From the NCBI GenBank assembly GCA_948470475.1, contig OX419342.1:27371354-27435353 (forward strand): a DNA stretch of 64,000 nt. Direction: 5' to 3'. The notes beneath the pieces are model-generated. The model was not told where the DNA came from, searched no databases, and was given only the letters and a program-made list of their open reading frames with translations. Shown here piece after piece: positions 1-21,175 of this stretch. The DNA comes from Galaxea fascicularis. Lineage: Eukaryota > Cnidaria > Anthozoa > Scleractinia > Euphylliidae. The stretch's first letter is position 1. The number at the start of each line of letters is the position of its first letter. The translations under genes were made by a program, and so were the position numbers.

Positions 1-1037
1 GTTTTCCTTTAAATTACAATTTGTTCATTTTGACGCGTATGACCGCGATGAGTATTCGCTGTTTTCATGTCTCCTGTTTTACCTCTCGACATCTTGGATT
101 CTAAAGCGGGTTGAGTTTGAAAACAAAGTAAAATTCGTCCTGTGTAGGAGTGGGGTGATCTGAACTGAAGGAGAAGCATCAAATTGTGCCTAAGCTCCTC
201 CACCAGGAGTAACGAGCGCGAAGGAAGAAAAGGTTTACGGTCACTTCGTTCCATGGTCAGATCGTTCCACGATAGAAGTTAGATCGTTTCACATAACCCG
301 ATCGTTCCACTTATAAATAGTGAGGGAAACCTTCTTCCTCAATAAAAATGTTAAGAAAAAGTCCAACCTGACTTCAGTCGTGATTGGTGGATGAAACGAG
401 TTTACCGCGTTTATGCCGATATGATTCTGTTCGAGAATTTTATTGACACCTCAGACGCCGTCCCGCACATGGAAGTCTTGTGATTTTCTTCGGAAATAAC
501 ACCTTGTTTGAAATTTCAAGTGTACTTGTTAATATAAGTTTTTAATTGTAGTTGATTACGTTGAATTTATTGAAAACTTTACCTGTTCTGCTTGTTAATC
601 TTGAAGTGACGCACAATGGTTTGGTCTTTATCAGCAGGGAAATATTCAATCAGTTGATAGACTATAAAAAATCATCGTTCTAATCCCTTATTGCACAAGT
701 GGAGAAATTTATCTACAGTCATCCATCTGTGTGGCGCATATAGATCTGACTCTACCTGTATGTCGCGGAACGATCTGACCATGGAACGAAGTGACCGGAT
801 ACCGAAGAAAAACATCGTTTAAACCAACAACCTGTAACTGTTTTCCTGATTCTTTCCAGACCTCGCTCGGCTAGCCGCTCGCTACCCTGACAAGCAGCGA
901 GTGTGCAGGTTCAATGTGCATTCTCGTCTTTACAAGCTACCCAATAATAAAATACTCAGCACTCTATAGCAGTCTATAACTTAAACCACTGCACGTTTGC
1001 TAAATTAAATTCAAAGCCATCTTATGTTTCGTGGTCG
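1..1037. other. Intergenic flank, no gene seen
   Basis: Open frames here are short and show no recognisable family or splice context. The region holds the inverted-repeat element at 238-797. The last few hundred bases are the 3' flank of the minus-strand gene that ends at 1038. I see no convincing gene. Confidence 0.5.
238..797. mobile_element. Non-autonomous TIR element (about 560 bp)
   Basis: The two ends are inverted copies. The left end starts CGGTCACTTCGTTCCATGG, and its reverse complement ends the element at 797, with about 31 bp matching perfectly. Just inside the left arm a short motif, GATCGTTYCAC, recurs about three times (near 260, 283 and 301), as subterminal protein-binding repeats do in some DNA transposons. 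There is no transposase frame, so this is a MITE-like element. No clear target-site duplication was seen. Confidence 0.7.
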
Positions 1038-10256
<9,219 letters not shown>

Positions 10257-10443
10257 TTTATCTATGTTAAGGAGTTGAAGTCAAACAGAAGCACATGTAA
10301 AGACAGAAAAAATTCTGAACTCAATTCTCCCGCGAAATCTTCCAGCGGATATATCTCAAATAAGGAACTCCGTGATGTAACGGACATGAAGCATCCCAAC
10401 AGCGCAGCCATGTAGTATAGGTTGAACTTGCACCTGCAATAAA
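10257..10443. promoter_or_regulatory. Shared divergent promoter, RIOX1 / DHHC gene
   Basis: Only 187 bp separates the two start codons, which point away from each other. Both 5' untranslated regions and promoter elements must fit here unless there are upstream non-coding exons. No TATA box was picked out. The call rests on gene geometry. Confidence 0.55.
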
Positions 10444-11340
10444 ATGTCTTCCAAAATGAATGATTTTGCTCGGCACAAGTACTTTGGGAAAGCTCCACGC
10501 TCAACCATAATCGGAACACATTCTATGGGAGTTGGATACGTCGTCGTAATGATCATTCTTGTTATTTGGTTGGAAATGTTTGAAGTGATACCGTCGTTGT
10601 TTCAACACTACTCACAGCTTCTCACAGTCAATTTGGTTCTCTTTATCTATGTGATGATCAACATCACTGGAAACTATTATTACTTAATAACTACTGACAC
10701 GTCTTACAAGAAAGATGAATCGTTGAGTGAGGAGAGAGACGGAGTTTTCTACTGTCAATCTTGCGAGCAGAACTCGCCTCCAAGATCCCATCACTGTTCT
10801 TTCTGTGACAAGTGTATTGTCAGGCGTGACCATCATTGTTTTTTTGCTGCGGCTTGTGTCGGTCACGCAAACGCGCGATTCTTTATAGTATTCAATTTCT
10901 TTGTTTTCGTTGGTTCCGCTTATGTTGTCGCTATAAACCTGTTCTATGTACACCACAGCACTGGACCTTTACTTCCGTTAAGCTTTGAAGCCATTTGCAA
11001 GATAATTCCGCTGTTGACAGTGTTCAAATTGTGGAGTGGAAGTGTCACGCTCTTCCACTTTCTGGTTGTTGTTGTGACATGGTTTTGCCTTGTTCAAGTT
11101 TTTGCATGTTCAGGATGTTTCTTCTTTCAGATGACACTGATTTTAGCGGGGCAGACAACTTATGAATGGAGACACAATATACTGATATATGACCAAGGAT
11201 GGAAGAAAAACTTTATTAATATCTGTGGACATAATTGGTACATTTGGTGGTTTTTCCCATTTTTTCAGCTACAGAAACTCGCATCAAAACAAGAAGATTA
11301 CTGTGCTCAGTATACTTCTAAAACATCAAAATATGTTTAA
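10444..11340 (+). CDS. DHHC-type palmitoyltransferase, intronless
   Basis: A membrane protein S-acyltransferase that moves palmitate onto cysteines of target proteins, probably at the Golgi or plasma membrane. One 298-residue frame. Hydrophobic spans are near residues 28-50 and 59-80. The Cys-rich domain (about 104-146) reads YCQSC, PPRSHHCSFCDKC and VRRDHHCFF, with the catalytic DHHC at 129-132. Two more spans follow (about 147-168 and 200-235), then a TTYE motif near residue 238, matching the family TTxE. It lacks ankyrin repeats, and its size and the HHCFF context resemble ZDHHC22/24, but I cannot choose between them. The absence of introns could mean an old retrocopy. It is divergent from RIOX1. 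Confidence 0.92.
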   Translation: MSSKMNDFARHKYFGKAPRSTIIGTHSMGVGYVVVMIILVIWLEMFEVIPSLFQHYSQLLTVNLVLFIYVMINITGNYYYLITTDTSYKKDESLSEERDGVFYCQSCEQNSPPRSHHCSFCDKCIVRRDHHCFFAAACVGHANARFFIVFNFFVFVGSAYVVAINLFYVHHSTGPLLPLSFEAICKIIPLLTVFKLWSGSVTLFHFLVVVVTWFCLVQVFACSGCFFFQMTLILAGQTTYEWRHNILIYDQGWKKNFINICGHNWYIWWFFPFFQLQKLASKQEDYCAQYTSKTSKYV

Positions 11341-12403
11341 TATGATGTTAAAGTACAGATGTTGCAGGCAAAAATGAAATTGAGGTTAAAATCAACCTAG
11401 ACTGAAATCAATAATTATTATTTCCTTTGTCTCATAACCCTAACTTACAGAAAATTGATTTCAACATAGGTTGAAATCTTTTTTAACCTGAATAAAATTT
11501 TGACCTACAGCATAGATGTAGACATAACAGTTCTATACCAACCAACTTGTTCTGACTATAAGGCGTGAGATTTTTATCTTGGGAGTGCCACGATATTCGA
11601 AGACGACACAACCTTTTCCGAAGATTCCTGAAGACATTTTAAGACTTAAGAATGCGCAATGTCAAACATGACTTTGTTTCCAGAGTCTTTCCTTCAAAAA
11701 TCAGAGATTTCGGTAAAAGCATCGTCATCTACTCGTTCTTCATGGACTTTTCATTAAGTGCACTGGTTTGAAGCTACATTTTTGGAAAGTGTGTCATTTT
11801 TTCAACCAGGCGTGAGAAATTGGTCTCTTAGGCGTGAGTTGGCATGAAATCGAAGTTTTCAACCCACACCCGTGAGAGTTAGCAGGTATACAGTTCACAG
11901 TATTAAGTCTCAAGCTGACTTGACCTATGTAGTCTCTTGAGGTGGTCATTCCAGTTTTTTCATAACGTTAAAATGGTGTTAAACAAAGGAATTCGTTTAA
12001 AAATCTGAGAGAGATATATGTTTTTTTAATGCCCTTATGCTCTCTTCCATTAACTTCCATCAATAGGCTGGCAGCAACAAACATGTATAAACAGTATGTA
12101 GTTTTACATATAATAATTAAAAATGAAGTGTCTAAAACTCTTATAACATAACATAGCATTTTATTCAGGTCACAACACAAATACAAAAAAAACCTGAAGA
12201 GGAAAATCGTGAGGTTAACCCTGTATAAAAACAATTTCCCTAACTAAAAACTTACAATTTTTTTAAAAAGTTTCTAGAACTAGATAAAATTTAATGGCTA
12301 CTGATTCAATAAATATTCAAATAAATTTTAAGTCTACCCTTAAAAACAGATAATGAGTTGTTAATTATTGTTTCTTTTAGTCTTTAGGGTCCAGTAATCA
12401 CTG
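11341..12403. other. Intergenic, no gene; repeat-like text
   Basis: This includes the presumed 3' UTRs of two convergent genes. Two short phrases recur: GGCGTGAG (near 11562, 11811 and 11831), and a pair of nearly complementary AACCTAGAC/ATAGGTTGAAATC stretches near 11390-11480, which suggests remnants of a dispersed repeat. No coding exon was recognised. Confidence 0.4.
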
Positions 12404-13978
12404 TCAGACCAAGTGTTCACCTTGTGCGTTAATGTATTCTGGGTAATCAATGTATCCATCATTATTTGTGTCATCGTATTTAAGAATTCTATCCACTGTG
12501 AAAGCCACTGCCTCCTCCGATGTTTCCTTTTCGTCTTCAACTCCTGATTCCTTGTGATAGTCATTCATGGCTTGCATAAGTTCCAAGCCATCCAGCTTTC
12601 TATTGTTGTCATAATCATGAAGCCGGAAATAGTGGAATAACAAGTCTTGGTCGCTCAATTCATCCTCCTTGACATCACCTATTTCATCTTTAAGATGCTC
12701 TTTAATGTGCCTGTAAGAAGGAAATCATAACAGGAAAAAAACATGTTAACTGTCAGAGAGGTCAGACTAGGACTCATTACCCTCGTATTCTGAGATGTTT
12801 GGCTTTGTGACAAAATATTTTACTTTAAGGAGTCACATTCATTCTAGATGGTTAGAGAGAAGGCATGACGCAGTGATTTCTTCACGATCTTCAAACAGCG
12901 GCCATCTTCGATCAGACGGAACACCACGAAACACCCAAGTGCGGGCGAATGGAAAAACTCGATCAGGGTAGGAGGGGGCAGAAGAGTGGGGGGGGGGGGG
13001 GGCGAAGATGGAAATTCGCGGTTTTTGCACGGACTTGTCGGACTACTGCGCCATTTTAGCTTCAGAATCGCGTGAAGCTGCACTATCAAAAGGAAAATTA
13101 ACAACTAAAGACAAGGACACTGAATATATAAATACACAAAAATATGCAGAAATTGTCTCCTTCGCTAAATCCCGAACGAGAAAAGCTGTTTTATTACATC
13201 CTTGCAAGTTTGAATGATCCGGCTGTGGGAGAACAGTACCGATGTCAAGTACTTCCTCGTGAACGTTGAGCTGTCCGTGGTAGTAAAATAATTCCTAACA
13301 CCTGCCGCTCAGTGTCACATAATAATTTGGTCTCATCAACTGAGTTGACAATGTAAATTGGCCATCGTAAAGAGATTCAGAGGCTGGCCGGCGTTTTGAG
13401 CCGGTTTGGCCCTTTGTCAGAGTACACACCTGCCCAGGTAATGTTACAGGCAGTTGTTCAAAGGCGAATTTTTTTGAAAAAGGGGATATTTGCCAGATTG
13501 CCTTAAATTTTTTTCTATCTTTTTAAATCTTGCTTAGATAGAGAGAGCACCATCACATCCTACAGTAAGCAGTGTCTAAGAAATACAGCAAATAGGGTTA
13601 AGGATTTTCCGACAGCAATTTGCATATGTCATGAGTATACAGCGTTTACAACTATATAAGCAACCGACCACAAGCGTCAGTTTTGTGTCGGTAAAGATTT
13701 GCGAAATTCATCGAACTTTAAACCTGTCGCTAGGTACGTTGAAATGCGGCATGTTTTAAGGAACTCTCTTCAACAGCGAGATGGTTACTTTGTATTTCGG
13801 CTGACTGATTTCTCATAGCACTCTGGTTCGTTCCCTTCTGGTTCGTTCCTTGTACTTACTTTGTATCGCGAGTGACTTGAGAATCGTGCAGAGCAGATTG
13901 TTTGTCCGCTTCGCGAGCAAGAACAACTGAAGACAGAGCGACATAAAAACAAACTGAAGTATAGTGTAAGAAAAACAT
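12404..13978 (-). CDS. MCFD2: MCFD2-like EF-hand secretory cargo adaptor, copy A
   Basis: MCFD2 is a soluble calcium-binding protein of the early secretory pathway that works with the lectin LMAN1 (ERGIC-53) to export glycoproteins from the ER. Two coding exons, 13978-13860 and 12710-12404, join in phase to 141 residues. Exon 1 encodes a signal peptide (MFFLHYTSVCFYVALSS...) and LHDSQVTRDTK. Exon 2 begins HIKEHLKDEI, as in the family, and holds two EF hands with loops DYDNNRKLDGLE and DDTNNDGYIDYPE. The exon boundary falls at the same codon phase as in the second copy at 24476-27078. There is no KDEL-type tail. Confidence 0.9.
13333..13425. mobile_element. Partial foldback element in MCFD2-like intron
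   Basis: The sequence CTCATCAACTGAGTTGACA, then ATGTAAATTGGCCATCG, then a GCGTTTTGAGCCGG-like stretch resembles one arm of the intact foldback at 56627-56824, with divergence. Only one arm is present. Confidence 0.45.
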
Positions 13979-14402
13979 TCTTCCTTCTCGGAAGTTTTCG
14001 TTCAGACCGCCGAAACTTTCGTCACCGGAATGGGTAGTCTGCAAAATTTGCGCTTGTCGCTTAAGTTTAATTATCATAATTATAGACCCCTGTATGGAGT
14101 ACCTTTTGTGCATCACCAAGCGTGCTGTTTTTCAATTGGTAGTTATGATAAGCCAGCCTTATCGCTGTTCACTTAATACGCATATTTTGAATAAATCTTC
14201 TTCGCTCCGGAGAGTGGGTGACTTTTATCGCCTCGTCCATTTGAGTAAAGAGTCGGTCGCTTAGGAAAACTCTACTTTATGCAGTTCTAATCTCTGAATA
14301 ACTCTCATTTGCAGTCACGTGTTTGAAAAAAAACCCCACAATCCGAAAAAGAGGAGTACACCGTAGTTCCTGTTTAACACTTCGCACGATAAAATTCCCT
14401 TC

Positions 14403-14661
14403 TAGGGCCATATCCACACTGATGCGTTTTTGTTTGAAAACGCATTGATATGTATGCGTTTTGGCCTCCCGTCCACACTAATACGCTCGAAAACGCTGAG
14501 CGTTTTAATCGAAAACGGATCCTTTTGAAAACGCTGTTGGAAGTGAATCGTATTGAAAACGCTACGGCATCCGTATCAGTGTGGACGCAGATCAATCGAT
14601 GCGTTTTTACACCTATCGAAAACACATTCAAACAAAAACGCATCAGTGTGGACATGGCCTA
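14403..14661. mobile_element. MITE with TA-flanked inverted ends
   Basis: The left end GGGCCATATCCACACTGATG and the right end are inverted copies continuing through GCGTTTTTGTTTGAA. TA dinucleotides flank both sides (14403-14404 and 14660-14661), consistent with a TA target site. The interior contains several GAAAACGC/GCGTTTT units in both orientations. No transposase frame is present. Confidence 0.75.
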
Positions 14662-15212
14662 AGTGGGCGGAGATGTGGCGCGAACGTTTCAGACGTTTGA
14701 CAAATGGACGTTTATCGCTTTCGCTGTCAAGCATATGTGCTGAAAAGCAACGGAAATTAATTAGATACCTAAGTTTTTAAGTGATTTTCGATGTCGATGG
14801 GGTCGTTCCTATCACAATGTCCAACATATCACAATGCACGGGTGGCACAAGTTTCACGTTTTGCCGGACTGGTCTGGGGGAGTTCGTGCCAAAGAAAGTT
14901 AAAAACGACTGAAAACAATGACTTAGATTCCATTTGGCCGTGTGTGTGTCCTCTAACAACGTATGGAGGACGCCAAAACGCTAACCGACCACTGTGAGAG
15001 TCCTTTCCAGTTTTGGAAATGTACTCTACAAAATTAATCATTTTTTCCCATAAAAAGTGGGCCCCCGACCCCTCCCCTGCACGGTCCATGCTATGGCTCC
15101 TAGCGTGCCTATTTGTTTTAACCATGCTTTGACCCAATCCACGATCAGAGTACATGCGTAGCCAAATCTATTTGTTAAAAATTCATGAAACATGTCAAAA
15201 TAATTAGTTAAT
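14662..15212. other. Intergenic, nothing recognised
   Basis: This stretch lies between the MITE and the 3' end of cardiolipin synthase. Frames are short and lack family motifs. The right part is probably the CRLS1 3' UTR. Confidence 0.35.
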
Positions 15213-18039
15213 TTATTTCAAATATTTTACAGATTCTTTGAAGTAGATGACATAACTAACACTGGACATTATTGTTGAACAAGCAACTGTGTACCTGAAA
15301 CAAAACAATAAAAAAGTGGCAAAACATTAAACAAATACCCACAATAGCAAGTGCTAGAATTTGCAGTCAAGAATCACTGTGTCATGAGTAAGGAGTAAGA
15401 CGGAAAAATGGTTCACAATGAATTTAAAAAATAGTATGGAAACATTTCATGAAAAATAATTTTGGTCAGATGTTTGATATTTTTTATGTTCAGTAAAAAC
15501 TTGTCTATGTTGGCAACCATCGACAATAAATCACTGATGGAAATCTCAAACTGATAATTTTTTAGCTGATCATACAGGGCCGTGCTCTAGCGGCGCCCGG
15601 TCGCCCCTGGCGACTCACTTTTGCCATTGGGCGATCAGGAAATATTAGTTTTTGCACCAAACTTTTATGCTGGGCGCCCTGGATTTCAAGGGTTCAGAGG
15701 TTTGGGCACCCAACTACCCAACTACAGCCTTGTCGTATTTGTTGTAATGAACAAGATGAGTAATTTGACATCACTTTGTGCTGAACCTCTACTCACCATA
15801 AGTAATACAAATAGGGATGGTCCACAAATCCCATGACAGGGGCAGCTAATGTAGAGCCAACAAGAGCCAGCTGCAGAACAGTGTTTGCCTAAATGAAAAC
15901 AATAAACAAACCTGTGAATGGACTGCAAAACTTGATAGGGAATCACCTAGCATAACATGGGTATCCTGTTGGTTCAGTGGACATCTTGCATTTGTAACCA
16001 ATAAGGGTGATAAATAGTAAATTTGAGACTTTACGAGACAGCAGGCCACACAAGGGGTTTTTACTACCACTGTAGGCTGGCCAAAGAACTCATGACAAGA
16101 AGACTTTGCAAAAAAAAAAAGAGAGAAAGGTAGAGAGGCCATGAGCCCTGTGAAAGGCTGACCAGGGGTTTAAAGAGCAATAGTGGTCAACTTGGATAGT
16201 GCTGTTCCAGTAGAAAATGTTTTGGAAGTTTAGCAGAACCACAACCCCCCCCCCCACTCCCCCTACCCCCCTCTCCTCCTCACCCCTGCTATTCCCAGTG
16301 ACATTCCTTATGGAGGCATGGATTATTTCCCGACCAAATACATACATTTGGTCTGAACTTACACGAACAACTACATTATATAACAAATGATCACCTCACC
16401 TTGCCAAGAAGGTTTGGTCGTAATTCCACTGTGGGCATGTTAATGTCAAAATATCTGGAAATCGATTTCTGTGCAGGAGGGGTAGAAATTAACACAAAAT
16501 TATCAGTTAAAAAATGACACCAATAAGAAGCTCTATGTAATTCACAGCAGTGAGTTTTAAAAGTAATTCACATCTTGAATTAACCTGCCAATAAATACTG
16601 CTTTAGGGACCTGCTTATTGCCTCAAATCTGGTGCAAACAACGCGTGGATCCAACTTGGGAAGAACATGGATATTGGCATCATGGGAGAGAGTGAGATGG
16701 TAGTGGGGAAAACAATATAAAAATATAAAAATAATATCTTGACAATTATATTTTTAACATTTCAAGATTAGTTATTTTATAATGAAGTTATTGACAAAGT
16801 GTTGTTAGCAACACTTGAATACCAAAGTATTGAATACCAAAGTTTAAAAAATGTACTAGTTCCATTCTAGTATGTATAAATTTGAACAACTGCAACTTAC
16901 TGGTGAAGGTAGAGATTTAAATCTGATGTAAAACGCATAGCAGATAAGAAGTGCATCTCGACTAAGGATCAACACAGTGAGGGGAACTGCAAGAGGAAAA
17001 AAAATTGGAATTGAAGTCACCAGCTTAATTCAGGAGCCCAAATAATAGCAAAATATCATTTCATCTAAGAATGGAATTATTTGGAAACATGAACAAACAT
17101 GCAGATCATGAGGTAGAAAGAAGCACGGCATTAAACAACATAATAATGGCCTTGAACACCACCTAGAGGTATTATAAGGATAATGATGATGATGATGATG
17201 ATGACGACAACAACGATACTAATGAAAGCAACATACCAGGTAAAAGAGAAACCATGGTGAGAGAGACAGTCAGCACAGAGATGAGAATCTTGTCAGCCAG
17301 AGGATCTAAAATGGTGCCCAGCACTGATTTCTGGTTTTTAAAATTTCTTGCTATGAATCCATCAAGCTACACAAAACACAGCGATACAAACTATTAACTT
17401 ATGAGGTCAGAGTTCATCAAACCCCAACCATAACTGCCTCAACATTTGAATTGAAAAATTGGCCCAATGCAGGGTTTTAGGCCTGTCCAATTTGACAAAA
17501 TTAATATTATCCCATAAGGGGGAGGGGGGGGGGGGTGGGAAAAGCAAAAGTTTTGAAAAGAAAAGTAAGGCAGAAAAATGGAATTTCCAGAGGGGAGGGG
17601 GTGCAAACCAAAAAACCTTCCTTGAGGGCAGGTATGGATATCTTCTGGAACCACAAAATATAACTGAAGCACAAACTTCAAACATGAAAACACAGTTGGT
17701 CTACTCCTTTTACTGACGCAGAGACCACTACTTTGTGTATCAGTATACCAAATCTGTGATCCCAGCCACACCAAACAGAGCAATAGAGCTGACAAAATCC
17801 TCTGTTACTATCAGATAGCCAAGAAATGGTGTTGCAAGTATCCTTAGAGATGAGAGCATGTTTGGAATTGTGAATATATCTTCTTTCTGCAAAACATAAC
17901 ATCCAATAAAAAAAATTAAAGTGAGTAATACTTCTTCTCAAACCTAAAACTGTAACACCATATTTCAAAAATTTTTCTTACATCTGAGCTACAGCTGTAC
18001 CATATCGTCCAACCAATCAGTTGCAAGTTCAGGTTCAAT

Positions 18040-18072
<33 letters not shown>

Positions 18073-18721
18073 AAGAAAAGTATAATTACAACAGATGATT
18101 ACAAGATAAAATAAATATAGTACAGCTTATAAAATGTGTGTGGTGGTCAAAGTAGCAAAAGCTTTCTAGTTGATCACCACAAATAAAAATTTAAATCAGT
18201 CAGTAAACCAATAAGTTTTGGTTTTTGATCGTAGAACAGCTCTGCAATAAGGAAGTTAATTGGTCTGCGCCACCCCCAAAACGAAGGGCACCCCTTACAT
18301 ATGAGAGCAAACGCCCTCATCCCCTCCCCTCAGAAGCAACTCATCATTGTCATCATTGGCTGGAGCAGAAAGTTGTAACTCTTACCATCTCTTTCATTTG
18401 CTCGATCTTTGCCTTAATTTTTCCTGATCCTGGTTTTGTTTCACCGCGTTCTCGTTGAAGCAGAAAAACTGAACTGCTTAAAGATCGTGACCCTTTGCAA
18501 AACAAGGAGAAATCTTCAAGAGCAGTTCGACCCCTATTCCAAAGTTTGTCACTAGAAATCCGATCATCAGACGAACACCCATAACCAAGGAAGCTGAAAC
18601 TTGAGATGAAAGCCGCTGGTACAGTATGTTTTGGTTTTGGCGGAAAAAATCTGGCGTTAACACATCTCTTGAGGTTTAAATTAATGCGGAGTCTTTTGCA
18701 CGTTGTGCAAACGCCCGCCAT
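15213..18721 (-). CDS. CRLS1: Cardiolipin synthase (CDP-alcohol phosphatidyltransferase)
   Basis: Makes cardiolipin from phosphatidylglycerol and CDP-diacylglycerol at the mitochondrial inner membrane. Seven exons: 18721-18386, 17886-17749, 17366-17237, 16986-16901, 16468-16400, 15888-15797, 15294-15213, giving 310 residues (human 301). I chose ATG 18721 (MAGVCTT...) because the open frame upstream starts only with GTG. The N-terminus is basic and suits mitochondrial import. The catalytic CDP-OH-P motif is complete: D157, D160-G161, A164-R165, G175, D179, D183, read across [12 protein letters not shown] and [11 protein letters not shown]. The motif spans the exon 2/3 junction. Hydrophobic helices follow. 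The protein ends VKYLK. It is divergent from NDUFAF1. Confidence 0.94.
17505..17680 (+). repeat. C/G-rich interspersed repeat, copy 2
   Basis: Contains a G-run, GGAATTTCCAGAGGGGAGGG, GTGCAAACCAAA, then TATCTTCTGGAACCAC. It is the inverted counterpart of the block at 2690-2885 and close to 44600-44770. It lies in a CRLS1 intron. Confidence 0.65.
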
Positions 18722-19000
18722 ACTCGAACCCACTAGCTACCAATCTCCTTGCTCGAGTTTGCCACAGAACTGCATCAAGAACCTTGCGTCAAAAACTCTT
18801 CTTTTTTACAATCGCCCTGTCAACCAGAAAGCACCGCAAGCGAAAAAATCTAACTATGTTATTCATACATAATTTTGTTCCTAGTTGGTTCTAAAAACAA
18901 ATTTACTGCAATGAGTTTAGAATTTAAAAATATTCTTCATTAAGTTGGTGAGCCTGTGCAAAGGGGAGATCGCGGGGACCTCAGCACTAGGAAAGACAAC
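18722..19000. promoter_or_regulatory. Shared divergent promoter, CRLS1 / NDUFAF1
   Basis: The start codons are 279 bp apart and point outward. Both products act at the mitochondrial inner membrane, so common control is plausible. No specific transcription-factor site was established by eye. Confidence 0.6.
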
Positions 19001-20493
19001 ATGGCGTCTGGAAATGGTATTTTTAAAGGTGTCAAAGGTTTTTTGCAAAAACCACTTGTAAAAAAGGCTGTCAAAACACTATTTCCGGACCCGATGGATA
19101 AATTAAAATTTGAGGATGTTCTGTGGGACTTTCGGAACAAGGAAGCCCTGGAACAGTGGACTTTAGTCACAGACGACCAGTTTGGTGGGAAATCAACAGC
19201 AGAGTTTGTGCAGAGTCCTGGTGGACGAGCCGTGTTTAAAGGGTATATTTCCACCGAGTTACCCGTTGCCACTGACGTCAAATACAGTGGAATGTGTTCC
19301 ATCAGAGCGCAGCCAAAAAGGGTAAGGTTAATTTAACTTAATCTATTCTTTTTGACTGCCTCTGTTACTTGTTCTGGGATCTCAGAAAATGGCTAAACTA
19401 TACAATACAGGACCACTTATTTATATCATTGCATAACAATAATGCTTCATTCTACAAAAGCCTCCGACACCTGTAAACGAGGTGGACCAAAGTGGCCCTC
19501 TATTCTGTAGTTGCTTCCTTTAATAAAAAAGGGAAGTACTTACTGTTGTGCACAACAACTTGAGGGAAGTGTTGACTTCCATTTATTCCTTTTATTACTA
19601 TCCTAATGACTTTTTCATTTCCCTTTTGGTTTTTTGGTCTCTCTCATTTTTGTTGTATTTTAGGATTGGATGGGAGACATAATCGCAAATGACATATCAG
19701 ACTTTGATGGCATCCAAATGAGAATTAGGGGAGATGGAAGGACTTATGCTTTTAATGTTCAAACTCAGAGCATCAGAGAGGATGACATACATCAGACGTT
19801 TATTCACACAAGAGGTGGTCCTCTGTGGGAAATAGTGCGGGTAATAATGAACACTTAATGACTGATCCTAAGGTCAACAGTGAATTTTGTTTTCCAAGAA
19901 TCTCTATGTTTCCCTCAACTTCAAAACAAATGAATCAAACCAGTGAAAAACCAAAACAAAGCCAAATTTTAAAAAAGGTGCTGAGATTCAAGGAACAACA
20001 TCAGGCCACCTTCAACTGCATGCTCTGATCATGTGTAACAGCGGTCAACATTTCACAGGTAACAATGAACTGTTTCCTTTTTGACGTCATAGTTTTTGCA
20101 ATGTTGCCCACCCATAGCATTTGGCGGTAAGGTAAACAATTTCATTGTTAGATGTCATGTGACTGTGAACTAGCCAATTAATAGGCGCACTGTAGCAGGA
20201 AAAACGCCAGCTATATAACAATATTTGTTATTGTTGTGTTAAGCATTTTGTCCTAGAGGATGTCTCGAATACTTCTCTTTCCTTGTCCACAGATACCTTT
20301 TACAAAGTTTGTCCTAACCAATGCAGGATACTTACAGGACCATCAGATGGATTTTCCAAGAATACGAACTGTCGGCTTCACTTTAGCAGATCACAACACA
20401 GGGCCCTTCCACTTGGAAATTGAATATGTCAAGATGGTGATGTTCATGTACCAACCAAAACATTTCAAATATCATTATAAAACAGACTTTTAA
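19001..20493 (+). CDS. NDUFAF1: Complex I assembly factor NDUFAF1 (CIA30 family)
   Basis: NDUFAF1 is a chaperone of the mitochondrial complex I assembly (MCIA) complex and helps build the membrane arm. Three exons, 19001-19321, 19664-19840 and 20293-20493, are all in phase 0 and encode 232 residues (human 327, with a longer N-terminus). ATG 19001 (MASGNGIFKG) is used; upstream in-frame codons have no ATG. The CIA30 fold is evident from TDDQFGGKSTAEF, DFDGIQMRIRGDGRTYAFN, FIHTRGGPLWEIVR, IPFTKFVLTNAG and GFTLADHNTGPFHLEIEYV, the family landmarks in order. It is divergent from CRLS1. Confidence 0.93.
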
Positions 20494-20856
20494 GTACATT
20501 TCCACAACTGATGATGCTTCTTGAAACAAAACAGAAACTCAGTTAACAAAATACCATTTTAAGTGAAATTTGCTGATGGAGTCTGGCCATAACTGATTTC
20601 TGATGTTAATGGTTGGCCTTGCAACAAGCTAAGGACCAAAGTCAGCTAACTGATTTTTCTCTCAGTGGACCTTGCCTTTCATGCTTATACAGTTGTTCCA
20701 GGAATTATTATTTTATATTTCCTGCAATGTGGCTTTTTCATTTTCTCTTGAAATGAAATCAGTGTCTTTGGCCTGATTCAGATGCCATACTTTGCATGAG
20801 CCAAACCATTTCATAGAATTAAGTAGGTGAAAAGTTTGGCATCTGAATCAATTAGG
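20494..20856. other. NDUFAF1 3' flank with repeat arm
   Basis: 3' UTR and intergenic DNA. Near 20774 the phrase GATTCAGATGCCATACTTTG begins what looks like the left part of an outer repeat that resumes after the element at 20857-21175. Confidence 0.35.
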
Positions 20857-21175
20857 AATGGCTGTTTTACTGCGCTTTTCAAAAACACGCGAACTCTGAA
20901 GTTCAAAAGCTAACTGACGTTTGCGCTTTTCGCTGCCGTCAATCATCTTAGCGGACCTCATAGGAAACAGAAGTTTACTTCAACGAGTTCAAAAGGTCAT
21001 GGTTTGTGATTGGTTGATTTCGATCCGTTTTGTGCGTTTCTGAATTTCAAGGTTCGTTCCTTGTGATTGAAATTATGATTGATGGCAGCGAAAAACGTAA
21101 TTGTTAAGGCGACTTTTGAACCTCAGAGTTCGTGTGTTTTTGAAAAGCGCAGTAATTTCGAACGGCTCAGCCATT
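20857..21175. mobile_element. MITE, about 320 bp, nested in another repeat
   Basis: Inverted ends: AATGGCTGTTTTACTGCGC on the left, and GCGCAGTAATTTCGAACGG then CTCAGCCATT on the right. The arm continues through TTTTCAAAAACAC and the GAACTCTGA core. Sequences on both sides (20774-20850 and 21213-21440) share GATTCAGATG and TTTTCATG motifs, suggesting that it inserted in an older repeat. Confidence 0.65.

Noticed and set aside
18386..18733. CRLS1 start at 18733
   Set aside because: That codon is GTG; the first ATG in frame is 18721.
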